DNA of 44,061 nt, from assembly GCA_031271465.1 (NCBI GenBank), contig JAISVR010000017.1, forward strand, positions 1 through 44,061, read 5' to 3'. The notes beneath the pieces were generated by a model that did not search any database, was not told the DNA's origin, and saw only the letters and a program-made list of their open reading frames with translations. Both the position numbers and the translations under genes were made by a program. Below, one piece after another: positions 16,549-24,922 of this stretch. This DNA is from Prevotellaceae bacterium (GTDB lineage: Bacteria; Bacteroidota; Bacteroidia; Bacteroidales; Paludibacteraceae). How positions within the stretch are numbered: position 1 is the first letter of the stretch; each line of letters opens with the position of its first letter.

Positions 16549-16944
16549 TCATTTTTCAAACTCTTCCATTCTGAATGTCAATGAGTTGGAATCTTTTTCG
16601 CTTGCTTCAACAGAAAGGTCAGTAGGAGTAGAGTTGCTAAGGTTTTTTTGTCCAATTTCTACCGGATTTTCGTTGCGGATAAATTGGATAACTTCTTGCA
16701 TACCATCCATAAATTTATCGAAATCTTCGCGATAAAGAAAAATTTTGTGTTTCTCATACGAAACTTTAGGATTATCTTCCGTGCCCGACACTAATTTTTT
16801 ACTTTCTGTAATTGTAACAAACAAGTCGTTTCGTCGGTTGCGTTTCACATCAAGATAATAAATCCGTTTACCGGCTTTTACCGATTGGGAAAAGATAATT
16901 TCCTGCTCTTTGTCGTAAGCATCGTTTTTGTAATCTTTTGTCAT
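16549..16944 (-). CDS. PUR-alpha-like DNA/RNA-binding protein (DUF3276)
   Basis: A 131-residue protein of the DUF3276/PUR family, widespread and highly expressed in Bacteroidota. The PUR repeat is seen at about residues 14-95: EIIFSQSVKAGKRIYYLDVK, RRNDLFVTITESKK and FLYREDFDKFMDGMQEVIQF, a beta-sheet plus helix that binds single-stranded purine-rich nucleic acid in eukaryotic homologues. The C-terminal 35 residues are polar and disordered. It stands alone, convergent with purU across a 60-base gap and divergent from nusB. The cellular role in bacteria is unknown; a global post-transcriptional role is often suggested. Confidence 0.88.
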   Translation of the reverse strand: MTKDYKNDAYDKEQEIIFSQSVKAGKRIYYLDVKRNRRNDLFVTITESKKLVSGTEDNPKVSYEKHKIFLYREDFDKFMDGMQEVIQFIRNENPVEIGQKNLSNSTPTDLSVEASEKDSNSLTFRMEEFEK

Positions 16945-17040
16945 ATCAACATTATATTAGGTTAAAATAAAATTTCACCAAAATTGCAGTGTTTTTTTTA
17001 GATGGCAAAATAAAAAACTATTTTATTTTACTGATTTAAC

Positions 17041-17071
17041 TTTTTAATCGGTGAAAAAACTTGTACTTTTG
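17041..17071 (+). promoter_or_regulatory. Promoter of the nusB operon
   Basis: TTTT (17041-17044, one off TTTG), 19 bases, TACTTTTG (17064-17071). The transcript would start near 17078, so the GTG at 17051 is not in the mRNA and the ATG at 17102 is the start of NusB. Confidence 0.65.
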
Positions 17072-17101
17072 TGCCCTCATATAAGAGTTAGAGAACAGAA
17101 A

Positions 17102-18052
17102 ATGATAAACAGAATTTTAGTGCGTATAAAGTCGGTACAGTTGCTTTATGCTTATTTGAAAAATCCGTCGAAATCGGCTGATACAGCCGAAAAAGAGTTA
17201 TTCCACAGTTTGCAACAAACTTATAATCTATATCACTTGCTTTTGTTGCTTGTTACCGATATTACATTTTATGCCGAAAAACGCTTGGACGCTGCAAAAC
17301 ATAAATTGTTTCCAACGCCCGAAGACCTGAATCCAAATACTCGATTTATACATAATGCTTTTGCTTCGGAACTCGCTCGAAACGAGCAGTTTAATGTATA
17401 TATAAAGGAAAATAAACTTTCGTGGAACGCTGAATCTACTACCATAAAAAAGCTTTACGAAAATATTGTGGAAAGCCCCGAATATGTGGAATATATGACG
17501 GCTCCAAGCACTTCGTTTGCAATTGACCGTGAGTTTTGGCGTAAAATATTTAAACGCTACATTATAACAAGCGAGGAACTTGAAGCTGCGCTCGAAGAAC
17601 AGTCCATTTACTGGAACGATGATTTTGAAATTGTAGTTAGTTTTGTGTTAAAAACGATCAAAAATTTTGAGGAAAATTCTGTTAGTACAAAAGCAATACT
17701 TCCGATGTTTCGCGATGCCGACGACCGTGAATTTGCTTCCAAACTTTTTCGAATATCAATACTTAAAGGTCAGGAATACAGAGAGTTGATAGAATCAAAT
17801 ATTCGTAATTGGGATTTAGACCGAGTGGCATTTATGGACATTGTGATAATGCAGCTTGCGCTTACCGAAATTATGAATTTCCCAAGTATTCCGGTTAGTG
17901 TTACACTCAACGAATACATCGAAATAGCAAAAAATTACAGCACCGATCGCAGTAGCACTTTTATTAACGGAGTGTTGGATAACATTGTCAATCAGTTGAA
18001 AAGTGAAAATAAATTTGTGAAAGCAAAAATTTTACCAGCAAATTCGAAATAA
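17102..18052 (+). CDS. nusB: Transcription antitermination factor NusB
   Basis: NusB binds boxA in the rRNA leader together with S10 (NusE) and promotes antitermination of rRNA operons. In Bacteroidota the protein has a long N-terminal extension; this one is 316 residues, typical for the phylum. It begins with MINRILVRIKSVQLLYAYLK and has the conserved C-terminal part from about residue 215 (REFASKLFRISILKGQEYRE and IPVSVTLNEYIEIAKNYSTD, ending FINGVLDNI). It opens a run of six same-strand genes (to 21891) concerned with RNA, export, cell envelope and CoA. Start chosen from promoter position and family N-terminus. Confidence 0.93.
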   Translation: MINRILVRIKSVQLLYAYLKNPSKSADTAEKELFHSLQQTYNLYHLLLLLVTDITFYAEKRLDAAKHKLFPTPEDLNPNTRFIHNAFASELARNEQFNVYIKENKLSWNAESTTIKKLYENIVESPEYVEYMTAPSTSFAIDREFWRKIFKRYIITSEELEAALEEQSIYWNDDFEIVVSFVLKTIKNFEENSVSTKAILPMFRDADDREFASKLFRISILKGQEYRELIESNIRNWDLDRVAFMDIVIMQLALTEIMNFPSIPVSVTLNEYIEIAKNYSTDRSSTFINGVLDNIVNQLKSENKFVKAKILPANSK

Positions 18053-18057
18053 ATTTT

Positions 18058-18065
18058 TATATTTG
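18058..18065 (+). promoter_or_regulatory. Possible internal promoter before yajC
   Basis: TATATTTG matches the -7 consensus 30 bases before the yajC ATG; there is no TTTG at the expected -33 place. It could add transcription of yajC and the genes after it. Confidence 0.4.
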
Positions 18066-18094
18066 TCCCACAAAAATTTTTAATTAAAAAATCT

Positions 18095-18412
18095 ATGAAT
18101 TATTTGAGTATTTTATTGCAACAACAAGGCGGTGTTTTGGGTGGTAGCACAGGGAACATTTTACTTATCGTGTTGATGATTGTGGTGTTTTATTTTTTCA
18201 TGATTCGTCCACAACAAAAGCGTCAGAAAGAAATTCGTAAATTCCAAGATTCCATCACAACCGGAACTGAAGTGCTTACCAGCGGTGGTATTTATGGAAA
18301 AGTTAAAGAGGTGAAAGACAAGGTGTTGATTATCGAAATTGCCGAAAATGTACGCATTAAGGTAGAAAAATCGACTGTATTTGCCGCTTCGTCAGAGATG
18401 CCACAAAAGTAA
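18095..18412 (+). CDS. yajC: Preprotein translocase subunit YajC
   Basis: YajC is the small inner-membrane accessory protein of the SecDF-YajC complex, which assists Sec-dependent export. The 105-residue protein has one transmembrane helix (about residues 21-41, ILLIVLMIVVFYFFMIRPQQ). Directly after it comes the family hallmark FFMIRPQQKRQKE, followed by the conserved cytoplasmic domain DSITTGTEVLTSGGIYGKVK. The gene is 42 bases after nusB and 11 before the YbbR gene, the common Bacteroidales order. Assignment is secure. Confidence 0.96.
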   Translation: MNYLSILLQQQGGVLGGSTGNILLIVLMIVVFYFFMIRPQQKRQKEIRKFQDSITTGTEVLTSGGIYGKVKEVKDKVLIIEIAENVRIKVEKSTVFAASSEMPQK

Positions 18413-18423
18413 TTTTTATTTTT

Positions 18424-19416
18424 ATGTCGGAAATTGATCAAGTTATATCCGAACGCAAAAAGATTAGAGCGCTCCGTACTCGGGAAGTTCTAATCTTTCT
18501 TGTTTTTATATTGATTTCCAGCATGTTATGGTTTTTTTATTCGATGGAAAAAGTACGGGAGTTGGAAGTATCCCTTCCTCTTCAATACGAACAGATTCCA
18601 GCCGGTATTGTGCTTTCCGAACCTTTACCCCAACATATTAATTTTAAAGTTAGAGATGTAGGTATCAATCTGTTAATTTACTGTTTTTCCAGTAGAAACG
18701 ATACTTTACACATCCGGTGGAACAATAGATTCGCTAATACAAAAAAGGAAGGATTGTTCAATATAGAATACAAAGAGTTGGAACACAGTATATTAGAGAA
18801 TTTACAATCTTCAACGGTATTGCTTGTTGAATTTAAGCCGCACAACATTAATGTGCGTTTCGATAAGTTGAGCGATAAAATGTTGCCGGTACAATTTGCC
18901 GGTACAATTAAACTGTCCCAACAATATGTTTTGAGTGATAAAATTACTCTAAAACCCAGTCAAGTGAAAGTATATGGCTCCAAAATGCAGCTCGATACAA
19001 TGAAATTTTTACGAACAGAATCGCTAAAAATTAATGAACTGTCGAAAACAAGCAAATTGAAAGTAAAACTTGATTATCCCGAAAATATTAAAGTTGTTCC
19101 CAACGAAGTAGAACTCAATATCCCGGTGGAATTATTTACCGAAAAAACAATATCTGTACCGGTAAAAGGAATAAATATCCCTTCAAATATGCAGTTGCGC
19201 ACTTTTCCTGCGCATGTCGATGTATCATTTTTTGTAGGTTTAAGTCGTTTCGATTCAGTGAATGTAAACGATTTTAGTCTATATCTCGACTATCACAATT
19301 TGGTAATTGATAAAACGGGCAGGCAGAAGCCACAGATTTCGGCATCGTTGCCCTATATTTCTAACCTTCGTTTGCAGCCTGCCGAAGTAGAATATATTTT
19401 GGAAGAAAAAAGATGA
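18424..19416 (+). CDS. YbbR-domain (CdaR-like) membrane protein
   Basis: A 330-residue protein with a single N-terminal transmembrane helix (about residues 24-42, VLIFLVFILISSMLWFFYSM) followed by extracytoplasmic beta-rich YbbR repeats. The segments LPVQFAGTIKLSQQYVLSDK with LKPSQVKVYGS (residues about 155-185) and ISVPVKGINIPSNMQLRTFP are typical YbbR strands. In Firmicutes YbbR (CdaR) regulates the diadenylate cyclase CdaA; in Bacteroidota the gene sits with coaE, as here, and its role is unproven. Its stop overlaps the coaE start by four bases (ATGA), so the two are translationally coupled. Confidence 0.85.
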   Translation: MSEIDQVISERKKIRALRTREVLIFLVFILISSMLWFFYSMEKVRELEVSLPLQYEQIPAGIVLSEPLPQHINFKVRDVGINLLIYCFSSRNDTLHIRWNNRFANTKKEGLFNIEYKELEHSILENLQSSTVLLVEFKPHNINVRFDKLSDKMLPVQFAGTIKLSQQYVLSDKITLKPSQVKVYGSKMQLDTMKFLRTESLKINELSKTSKLKVKLDYPENIKVVPNEVELNIPVELFTEKTISVPVKGINIPSNMQLRTFPAHVDVSFFVGLSRFDSVNVNDFSLYLDYHNLVIDKTGRQKPQISASLPYISNLRLQPAEVEYILEEKR

Positions 19417-19997
19417 AAACGGTAGGCATCACCGGTGGAATTGGTAGTGGAAAAACTACTTTGTGTAAACTCATACAAATTATGGGTTATCCTGTTTTTT
19501 TTGCCGATGATGAATCAAAATTGTTGATTGACAATGATTTAATTCTAAAAAAAAAATTGATTGATGCTTTTGGTTCAGAGATTTATGCCGACAATGGTAA
19601 GTTGAACCGTTCTGTTTTTGCTGCCATAATTTTTGAAAATAAAAACAGTTTACAACTTGCCAACAGTATAATTCATCCTGCTGTGATTGAGGTATTTGAT
19701 CGTTGGCGCAAGATGCAAACTACTGAGATGGTGTTTGTAGAGTCGGCAATTTTATTCGAATCGGTATTGCAACATACTGCAGACAAGACGATTGCAGTAT
19801 CTGCACCCGAAGAGATTCGTATCCGGCGAGTTATAAAAAGAGAAAGAGTAAAGCGCGAGGTTGTAGAAGCCCGAATCCGCAACCAAATGATTGATGAAAT
19901 TCGTAATGCACAAGCAGACTACATAGTATTGAATGATGATAAAAACCTTGTGATACCGCAAATGGAGAAAATTTTCTATTTGCTTGGTATTGAATAA
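19413..19997 (+). CDS. coaE: Dephospho-CoA kinase
   Basis: CoaE phosphorylates the 3'-hydroxyl of dephospho-CoA, the last step of coenzyme A synthesis. The 194-residue protein has the P-loop GGIGSGKT (residues 8-15), the dephospho-CoA-binding segment FADDESKLLI, the family motif IIHPAV, and the lid region with RIRRVIKRERVKREVVEARI, followed by RNQM and ADYIVLND. Length and motif order are usual. It overlaps the YbbR gene by four bases upstream. The next real start is at 20017, 20 bases after its stop. Confidence 0.95.
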   Translation: MKTVGITGGIGSGKTTLCKLIQIMGYPVFFADDESKLLIDNDLILKKKLIDAFGSEIYADNGKLNRSVFAAIIFENKNSLQLANSIIHPAVIEVFDRWRKMQTTEMVFVESAILFESVLQHTADKTIAVSAPEEIRIRRVIKRERVKREVVEARIRNQMIDEIRNAQADYIVLNDDKNLVIPQMEKIFYLLGIE

Positions 19998-20016
19998 AAT
20001 TTTATTTTTTGTAGTT

Positions 20017-21117
20017 ATGAAAATTACCGTAAACGATATTTGCCTTGCGCTCGAAGAATTGGCTCCATTGGCTTTGCAGGAAAATTACGACAATGTGGGT
20101 TTGCTTGTAGGTAATCGTTCTGCCGAAGTTCGTGGTGTGCTTTTGTGCATCGACATTACCGAAGAGGTAGTTGTTGAAGCTCAAGTGAAAGGCTGCAACA
20201 TGATTGTATCGCATCATCCACTTATTTTCAAAGGATTAAAAACGATTACCGGAAAAAATGAAGTAGAACGCTGTGTTATTTCTGCAATCAAAAATGATCT
20301 TGCAATTTATGCTTGTCATACCAATATCGACAGCGTGTGGGGCGGTGTCAGCAGTCGAATGGCGCAAAAACTGAGTCTGATAAACTGTAAAATTCTCAAA
20401 CCCCATACAGGTAATTTATTAAAACTCGTAACCTTTGTACCCGAAAATCATGCTGAAACGCTCCGAAATGCCTGTTTTGAAGCAGGAGCAGGGCATATTG
20501 GAAACTACGATTGTTGCAGTTTTTCTTCCGTAGGCGTGGGCAGTTTTCGTGCCAATGAGAATTGCAAGCCTTTTGTAGGAAAGATAGGTAATATTCACAG
20601 CGAAACAGAAATTCGATTGGAAATAATTTTACCTGCTTTTTTGAAAACTAAAATTACCAATGCTCTAATACAGGCTCATCCTTACGAAGAGCCGGCATTT
20701 GATTTTATTCCGCTCGTAAATGATTGTGAAACAGTTGGATTCGGTATTATTGGCGATTTGCCCGAGGCGGAAAAGGAATTGGAATTTTTGCAAAAAGTGA
20801 AAACGATATTTGCTTCCAATAGTTTACGGTATTCGGCATTACGGGGAAAGCCGGTGAGGCGAATCGCGTTGTGTGGCGGGAGTGGAGTTGAGCTGCTAAA
20901 TACTGCTGTCAGTCGTGGTGCTGATGTATTTATTTCAGCCGATTTTAAATATCACGATTATTTTTTGCCTGAAAAACGCCTTGTTTTAGCCGATATAGGA
21001 CATTTTGAAAGCGAACAGTTCACAAAAGAGATTTTTTTTGAGCAACTAACAAAAAAAATTCCTAAATTTGCAGTCCGTTTTTCGGAAATTAATACGAACC
21101 CTATAAATTATTTATAA
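20017..21117 (+). CDS. Nif3-like dinuclear metal-center hydrolase-family protein
   Basis: This belongs to the Nif3/YqfO (YbgI) family, often mislabelled GTP cyclohydrolase 1 type 2. Starting at ATG 20017 the product is 366 residues; the reading from 19984 overlaps coaE and adds nothing conserved. Metal ligands are in VSHHPLIFKG (His65-His66 area), ACHTNID, and near the C-terminus DIGHFESEQF. The middle (about 125-235, with VTFVPENHAETLRNACFEAG and AHPYEEPAFD) is the PII/CutA-like insert seen in long YqfO forms. Activity is not known with certainty; the operon with coaE and the zinc ribbon gene is conserved in the order. Confidence 0.88.
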   Translation: MKITVNDICLALEELAPLALQENYDNVGLLVGNRSAEVRGVLLCIDITEEVVVEAQVKGCNMIVSHHPLIFKGLKTITGKNEVERCVISAIKNDLAIYACHTNIDSVWGGVSSRMAQKLSLINCKILKPHTGNLLKLVTFVPENHAETLRNACFEAGAGHIGNYDCCSFSSVGVGSFRANENCKPFVGKIGNIHSETEIRLEIILPAFLKTKITNALIQAHPYEEPAFDFIPLVNDCETVGFGIIGDLPEAEKELEFLQKVKTIFASNSLRYSALRGKPVRRIALCGGSGVELLNTAVSRGADVFISADFKYHDYFLPEKRLVLADIGHFESEQFTKEIFFEQLTKKIPKFAVRFSEINTNPINYL

Positions 21118-21123
21118 AAAATT

Positions 21124-21891
21124 ATGGAAAAAGCATCGGAAGCAAAAGAAATAACGGTAGAAGAAAAGCTTAGAGCTTTGTACGACTTGCAAAAAGTTGC
21201 TTCGGAAATTGATAAAATAAAAACACTTCGAGGTGAATTACCTTTGGAAGTTCAAGATTTGGAAGACGATATCGCCGGATTGAAAACCAGAATTGAGAAA
21301 TATGAATCGGATATTACTTATCTCGATAGCGAAGTAAAAACTAAGCAAGGCGAAATTACAGAGGCTAAGTCATTGATAGAGAAATACAAAGAGCAGCAAA
21401 ACAATGTGCGTAACAATCGTGAATTTGATGCTTTATCGAAAGAAATTGAGTATAAAGGACTCGAAATAGAGCTTGCCGAAAAGCGTATTCGCGAATATGC
21501 TGCCGACTCAAAAAACAAGCGTGAAGAAGCGGATAGTGCTATAGAGCTGCTTTCGGAGCGCAAAGAAGACCTCAAGCTAAAAAAGGCAGAATTGAATGAA
21601 ATTGTGTCGGAAACGAAGCAAGAAGAGGAAAAACTTCGCGAGCATGCCAAAGAAATAGAAACGGTAATAGAACCCCGTTTACTTGCGGCATTTAAGCGAA
21701 TTCGTAAAAATGCCCGCAACGGATTGGCGGTGGTGTATGTACAGCGCGATGCGTGCGGTGGTTGTTTCAACAAAATTCCGGCACAGCGACAATTGGATAT
21801 TCGTCAGCGTAAAAAAATTATCGTTTGCGAATATTGCGGTCGTATTTTGGTAGACAGTGAATTGGCAGGAGTGGAGTTGGAAAACAAATAA
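21124..21891 (+). CDS. Coiled-coil protein with C4 zinc ribbon
   Basis: The 255-residue protein is a long antiparallel coiled coil (about residues 10-185, many E/K/L heptads) ending in a C4 zinc ribbon: Cys211 and Cys214 (ACGGC) with Cys235 and Cys238 (CEYCG). It belongs to the zf-RING_7/CT398-like family, which is almost universal in Bacteroidota and regularly sits after the Nif3 gene, as here (six-base gap). The CT398 fold resembles a tweezer that may bind nucleic acid or secretion components; no firm function exists. It is the last gene of the nusB operon, followed by a strong terminator. Confidence 0.88.
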   Translation: MEKASEAKEITVEEKLRALYDLQKVASEIDKIKTLRGELPLEVQDLEDDIAGLKTRIEKYESDITYLDSEVKTKQGEITEAKSLIEKYKEQQNNVRNNREFDALSKEIEYKGLEIELAEKRIREYAADSKNKREEADSAIELLSERKEDLKLKKAELNEIVSETKQEEEKLREHAKEIETVIEPRLLAAFKRIRKNARNGLAVVYVQRDACGGCFNKIPAQRQLDIRQRKKIIVCEYCGRILVDSELAGVELENK

Positions 21892-21924
21892 GAAGAAAAG
21901 AAGTTTATTTTTAATTAAAATGGG

Positions 21925-21964
21925 AGAGCAGTTGAGGAAAATATTTCTCAACTGCTCTTTTTTT
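21925..21964 (+). terminator. Intrinsic terminator of the nusB operon
   Basis: AGAGCAGTTGAG (21925-21936), a 10-base loop, then CTCAACTGCTCT (21947-21958) and a run of seven T. Perfect 12-base stem. Confidence 0.92.
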
Positions 21965-22620
21965 GTACTTTAAAAATATTGGCAGTAGGGTAGAAATTCA
22001 TTTCACGCGATTCTCAGAAGGTAAAAATAGGCGTAACTAATTAGAACTAATTAAGTTACGCCTATTTTTTACCTATTAAAAAATGAGTGAAATAGAAAAT
22101 AGGGGATTTAGTAAGCTTTTGTGGCAAAAATAATACGCATTATAAATTTAGTTATAATTGTAATCTATAAAATGCAATACATTCGTAACCAAATATGAGA
22201 AATTACAACAATAACCAAACAGAATAACTACAACAATAATTAAATTTATAATCGAGTAGGATAGAAGTGTAATTAAATATTGTTTATTACAAATGTAATT
22301 TTTAACATTTATATTTATAGAATGAAATACTATTATTTAATATATAAGTATCTAATAATGAGAATATTTAATGTTAATGATATATATTCACTTTAAGTAT
22401 TTAGACTAATATTTTTCGTTATAAGTTAAATCTAAAAATAATTTGCTAATTTAGTTGTTATCTAATTTTTAACCAGCCGATTAAATAGTTTAATTAAACT
22501 GTTAATTTATAGGTTGCAAATCATTATTTTCCCTTTTAAAAACCAAGAAAAAAACGATAAATATACTGCTTTTAAAGTGTTTTTCAGAGAGTAGAGTAGT
22601 AGTAAAGACAAAATTTTTAG
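21965..22620. other. AT-rich gene-free gap with a long hairpin and outlying palindromes
   Basis: No coding frame is convincing in this 656-base stretch, which is far richer in A+T than its flanks. It contains a hairpin with arms 22021-22040 and 22051-22072 (core AAAATAGGCGTAACT, T6 on the right), a second terminator-like structure 57 bases after the first. Two palindromes like those of the downstream operator array also occur: ATTACAAATGTAAT (22286-22299, perfect) and GTTATAATTGTAAT (22151-22164). No DnaA-box consensus is seen. Confidence 0.6.
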
Positions 22621-22759
22621 TTCATATTTGTAAAATACTAAATTACAATCGTAAATGCAAGAATATTTACACATGTAATTATATTTGTAATTATTGAGAT
22701 TTGCATTTGTAAAATATAATATTTACATTTGCAAACGAAACAAAAATTACATTTGTTAT
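22621..22759. promoter_or_regulatory. Array of seven 14-base palindromic operator-like sites
   Basis: Sites of the form (T/A)TTRCA-NN-TGYAAW and close variants occur at 22621-22634, 22642-22655, 22666-22679, 22678-22691, 22700-22713, 22722-22735 and 22746-22759. Centres are 21, 24, 12, 22, 22 and 24 bases apart, i.e. about two helical turns (one turn for the overlapping pair), so all face the same side of the DNA. The last covers the start codon of the HTH gene. The gene next to them encodes a likely binding protein. Confidence 0.6.
22700..22731 (+). promoter_or_regulatory. Promoter of the HTH regulator, embedded in two operators
   Basis: TTTG (22700-22703), 20 bases, TACATTTG (22724-22731). 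The -33 lies in the fifth palindrome and the -7 in the sixth, so occupation of either site would block RNA polymerase: autorepression is likely. Confidence 0.55.
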
Positions 22760-23255
22760 GGAAAATCTCTTGAAAAATCGTATCCGGGAGCTGATGAAGC
22801 GCGAACAAATGAATCCTGCGAGTTTTGCTAAAGCGATACAAGTAAATCCTTCGGCTATTTCGCATATATTAAACGACCGCAACAAGCCGAGCACTGAAAT
22901 TTTGACAAAAATTCTTATGCATTTTGGTACATTGAATTCTGAATGGCTTATATTGGGCACAGGAACTATGTATAAAACTGATAATCAGGAAGTTTCGGAA
23001 CCACAAGATTCTTCGCCAAATGAAACAATCTACGAAAATCAGCAGCAAACTGCCAAGTCAAACCCTGCTTATGCTTTGCAACTCGATTTTGAGGCATCTC
23101 AACCTCACCAGGAACCTGTAACACCCACACCAACCGTTATTGAAAAAGAGGTAATACGCGAGGTACACATTGCCGCACCCGAACGCAAATTGCAAAAAAT
23201 TATTGCTTATTATTCGGACAATTCGTTTGAGGAATTTTCTCCTACTGAAAAATAA
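22758..23255 (+). CDS. XRE-family HTH regulator with disordered tail
   Basis: A 165-residue protein with a C1/Cro-type HTH at residues about 5-65 (LMKREQMNPASFAKAIQVNP then SAISHILNDRNKPSTEILTK). The following WLILGTGTMY is typical of Bacteroidales phage-repressor-like regulators. Residues 75-140 are Pro/Gln/Glu-rich and probably disordered. The end (ERKLQKIIAYYSDNSFEEFS) is a short conserved tail that may dimerise or contact a partner. There is no peptidase domain. It is a single-gene unit preceded by the operator array and followed by a bidirectional terminator. I infer autoregulation; other targets are unknown. Confidence 0.85.
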   Translation: MENLLKNRIRELMKREQMNPASFAKAIQVNPSAISHILNDRNKPSTEILTKILMHFGTLNSEWLILGTGTMYKTDNQEVSEPQDSSPNETIYENQQQTAKSNPAYALQLDFEASQPHQEPVTPTPTVIEKEVIREVHIAAPERKLQKIIAYYSDNSFEEFSPTEK

Positions 23256-23285
23256 AAAAACAGTAACTTAAGCTACTGTTTTTTG
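23256..23285. terminator. Bidirectional terminator between the HTH gene and rlmD
   Basis: AAAAACAGTA (23256-23265) pairs with TACTGTTTTT (23274-23283), with CTTAAG inside. A-run on the left and T-run on the right suit both convergent genes. Confidence 0.8.
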
Positions 23286-23340
23286 GCTTGCAGCTCAACG
23301 CTTTGCAAGTTTTTTTACGGTTTAAACGGATATTGGTATT

Positions 23341-24759
23341 TTACTGTAATCTTTTTTTCTCCAATAAAACAACATTTTCCACATGATGTGTATGTGGAAA
23401 CATATCTACAGGCTGTACGGCGGTAACACGGTAAGCCTCTCCAAGCAACGAAAGGTCGCGTGCTTGCGTGGCTGGATTGCAACTTACATACACAATGCGC
23501 GCCGGGGCAGCAAAGAGAATAGCGCGAATAACATCATCGTGCATTCCGGCGCGAGGAGGGTCGGTAATAATCACATCGGGGCGACCGTGTGTGTTGATAA
23601 ACTGTTCATTTAGAATATCTTTCATATCGCCGGCAAAAAACAGCGTATTGTCAATCGCGTTAATTTGCGAGTTCACCTTGGCATCTTCAATCGCTTCGGG
23701 CACATACTCAATACCAATTACTTTTCGGGCTTTCTGCGCCACGAAATTGGCAATAGTTCCCGTACCTGTGTAAAGGTCGTATACAAGTTCGTTGCCTGTG
23801 AGTTGAGCGAAGCTGCGCGTTACCTTGTACAGCTCGTAAGCCTGCTCGGAGTTGGTTTGGTAGAACGATTTTGCGCCGATTTTAAAACGCAGCCCTTCCA
23901 TCTGTTCGAAGATGTGGTCTTTGCCTTTGAAAACTCGCACTTCGCGGTCGGTAATTGTATCATTTGCCTTCGAATTGATAATGTAAAGCAGCGATGTGAT
24001 TTGCGGGAATTTTTCTGCAATATTTTGTAACATTTTGTTAATCAAATCGTTGTCTTCATAAAAAAACACTACAATAAGCATTACTTCGCCTGTGGTAGAA
24101 GTGCGAACAATGAGGTTTCGCAAAAATCCTTCCTGACGACGAATATCGAAGAATGATAACCCGTTTTCGAGTGCATAACGACGAATTTCGTTACGAATTT
24201 GGTTGGAAACATCATCTTGCAACCAGCATTTTTCGATGTCGAGCACCTTGTCGAATAATCCCGGAATATGAAAACCTACACCGTTCATATTTTCGTCCGT
24301 TTTACCTGCCTGCATTGCTTCGTGCGACAGCCATTTTTTGTTCGAGAAAGTAAATTCAAGTTTGTTGCGGTAAAAGGTAGTTTTTGCCGAACCAATAATA
24401 GGCAAAATTTCGGGCAAGTCAATTTTTCCTATCCGGGTTAAATTATCCGCCACCTGTTGTTGTTTGTAGCGCAGCTGTTCGGCGTAAGGCAGCATTTGCC
24501 ATTTGCAGCCGCCACAGGTTCCGAAATGCTCACAGAAAGGCGTTTCTCGTTGGTCGGATAGTTTAACGAAGCGCAGTACACGCGCCTCGGCATAGCTGCT
24601 TTTTTTCTTTGTAAGCTGCAAATCAGCCACATCGCCCGACACTGCCCAAGGTACGAAAATCACCCTGCCGTCTACGCGGGCAATGGCTTTACCTTCGGCA
24701 GCAAGGTCGGTTATCATAATATTTTCCAGTACGGGGAGGGGTTTCTTATTGCGAGCCAT
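23341..24759 (-). CDS. rlmD: 23S rRNA (uracil-5-)-methyltransferase, RlmD/RumA family
   Basis: This 472-residue SAM-dependent enzyme methylates C5 of a uridine in 23S rRNA (U1939 in E. coli), or a related site. A TRAM domain occupies residues about 10-65. The [4Fe-4S] cysteines appear in FCEHFGTCGGC (Cys76, Cys82, Cys85) with a fourth in EKCW near 178. The SAM domain shows YDLYTGTGTIANFVA and ITDPPRAGMHDDVI, the catalytic cysteine is in VYVSCNPATQ, and the C-terminal Glu is in HVENVVLLE. Paralogues RlmC/RlmCD modify other uridines, so the exact position is inferred. The gene is divergent from valS. Confidence 0.88.
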   Translation of the reverse strand: MARNKKPLPVLENIMITDLAAEGKAIARVDGRVIFVPWAVSGDVADLQLTKKKSSYAEARVLRFVKLSDQRETPFCEHFGTCGGCKWQMLPYAEQLRYKQQQVADNLTRIGKIDLPEILPIIGSAKTTFYRNKLEFTFSNKKWLSHEAMQAGKTDENMNGVGFHIPGLFDKVLDIEKCWLQDDVSNQIRNEIRRYALENGLSFFDIRRQEGFLRNLIVRTSTTGEVMLIVVFFYEDNDLINKMLQNIAEKFPQITSLLYIINSKANDTITDREVRVFKGKDHIFEQMEGLRFKIGAKSFYQTNSEQAYELYKVTRSFAQLTGNELVYDLYTGTGTIANFVAQKARKVIGIEYVPEAIEDAKVNSQINAIDNTLFFAGDMKDILNEQFINTHGRPDVIITDPPRAGMHDDVIRAILFAAPARIVYVSCNPATQARDLSLLGEAYRVTAVQPVDMFPHTHHVENVVLLEKKRLQ

Positions 24760-24805
24760 ATTTCTTTCAATTAGGATTAAAAATTACAGATTACGAATTT
24801 TTGGG

Positions 24806-24813
24806 CAAAAGTA
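24806..24813 (-). promoter_or_regulatory. Promoter -7 box of rlmD
   Basis: On the minus strand TACTTTTG, a match to TAnnTTTG, about 47 bases before the rlmD start codon. The -33 is poor. Confidence 0.5.
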
Positions 24814-24856
24814 CGCTTTTCAGGATAATTTTTCGAGAAATACACGATAAATTTTC

Positions 24857-24864
24857 TACCTTTG
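24857..24864 (+). promoter_or_regulatory. Promoter -7 box of valS
   Basis: TACCTTTG matches TAnnTTTG; the leader would be about 50 nt. The -33 element is weak (TTTC too far upstream). Confidence 0.5.
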
Positions 24865-24922
24865 CGAGCCGAAAAAATTAATAAACATTCCACTTTTACA
24901 AACTTTTTGAATTAAATTATTG

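Noticed and set aside
21892-22757. Chromosomal replication origin
   Set aside because: AT-rich with repeats, but no DnaA-box consensus and no dnaA/dnaN or other origin-associated genes nearby.
22621-22759. CRISPR-like repeats
   Set aside because: The units are 14-base palindromes with variable sequence and spacers of only 7-10 bases, with no cas genes; operators fit better.
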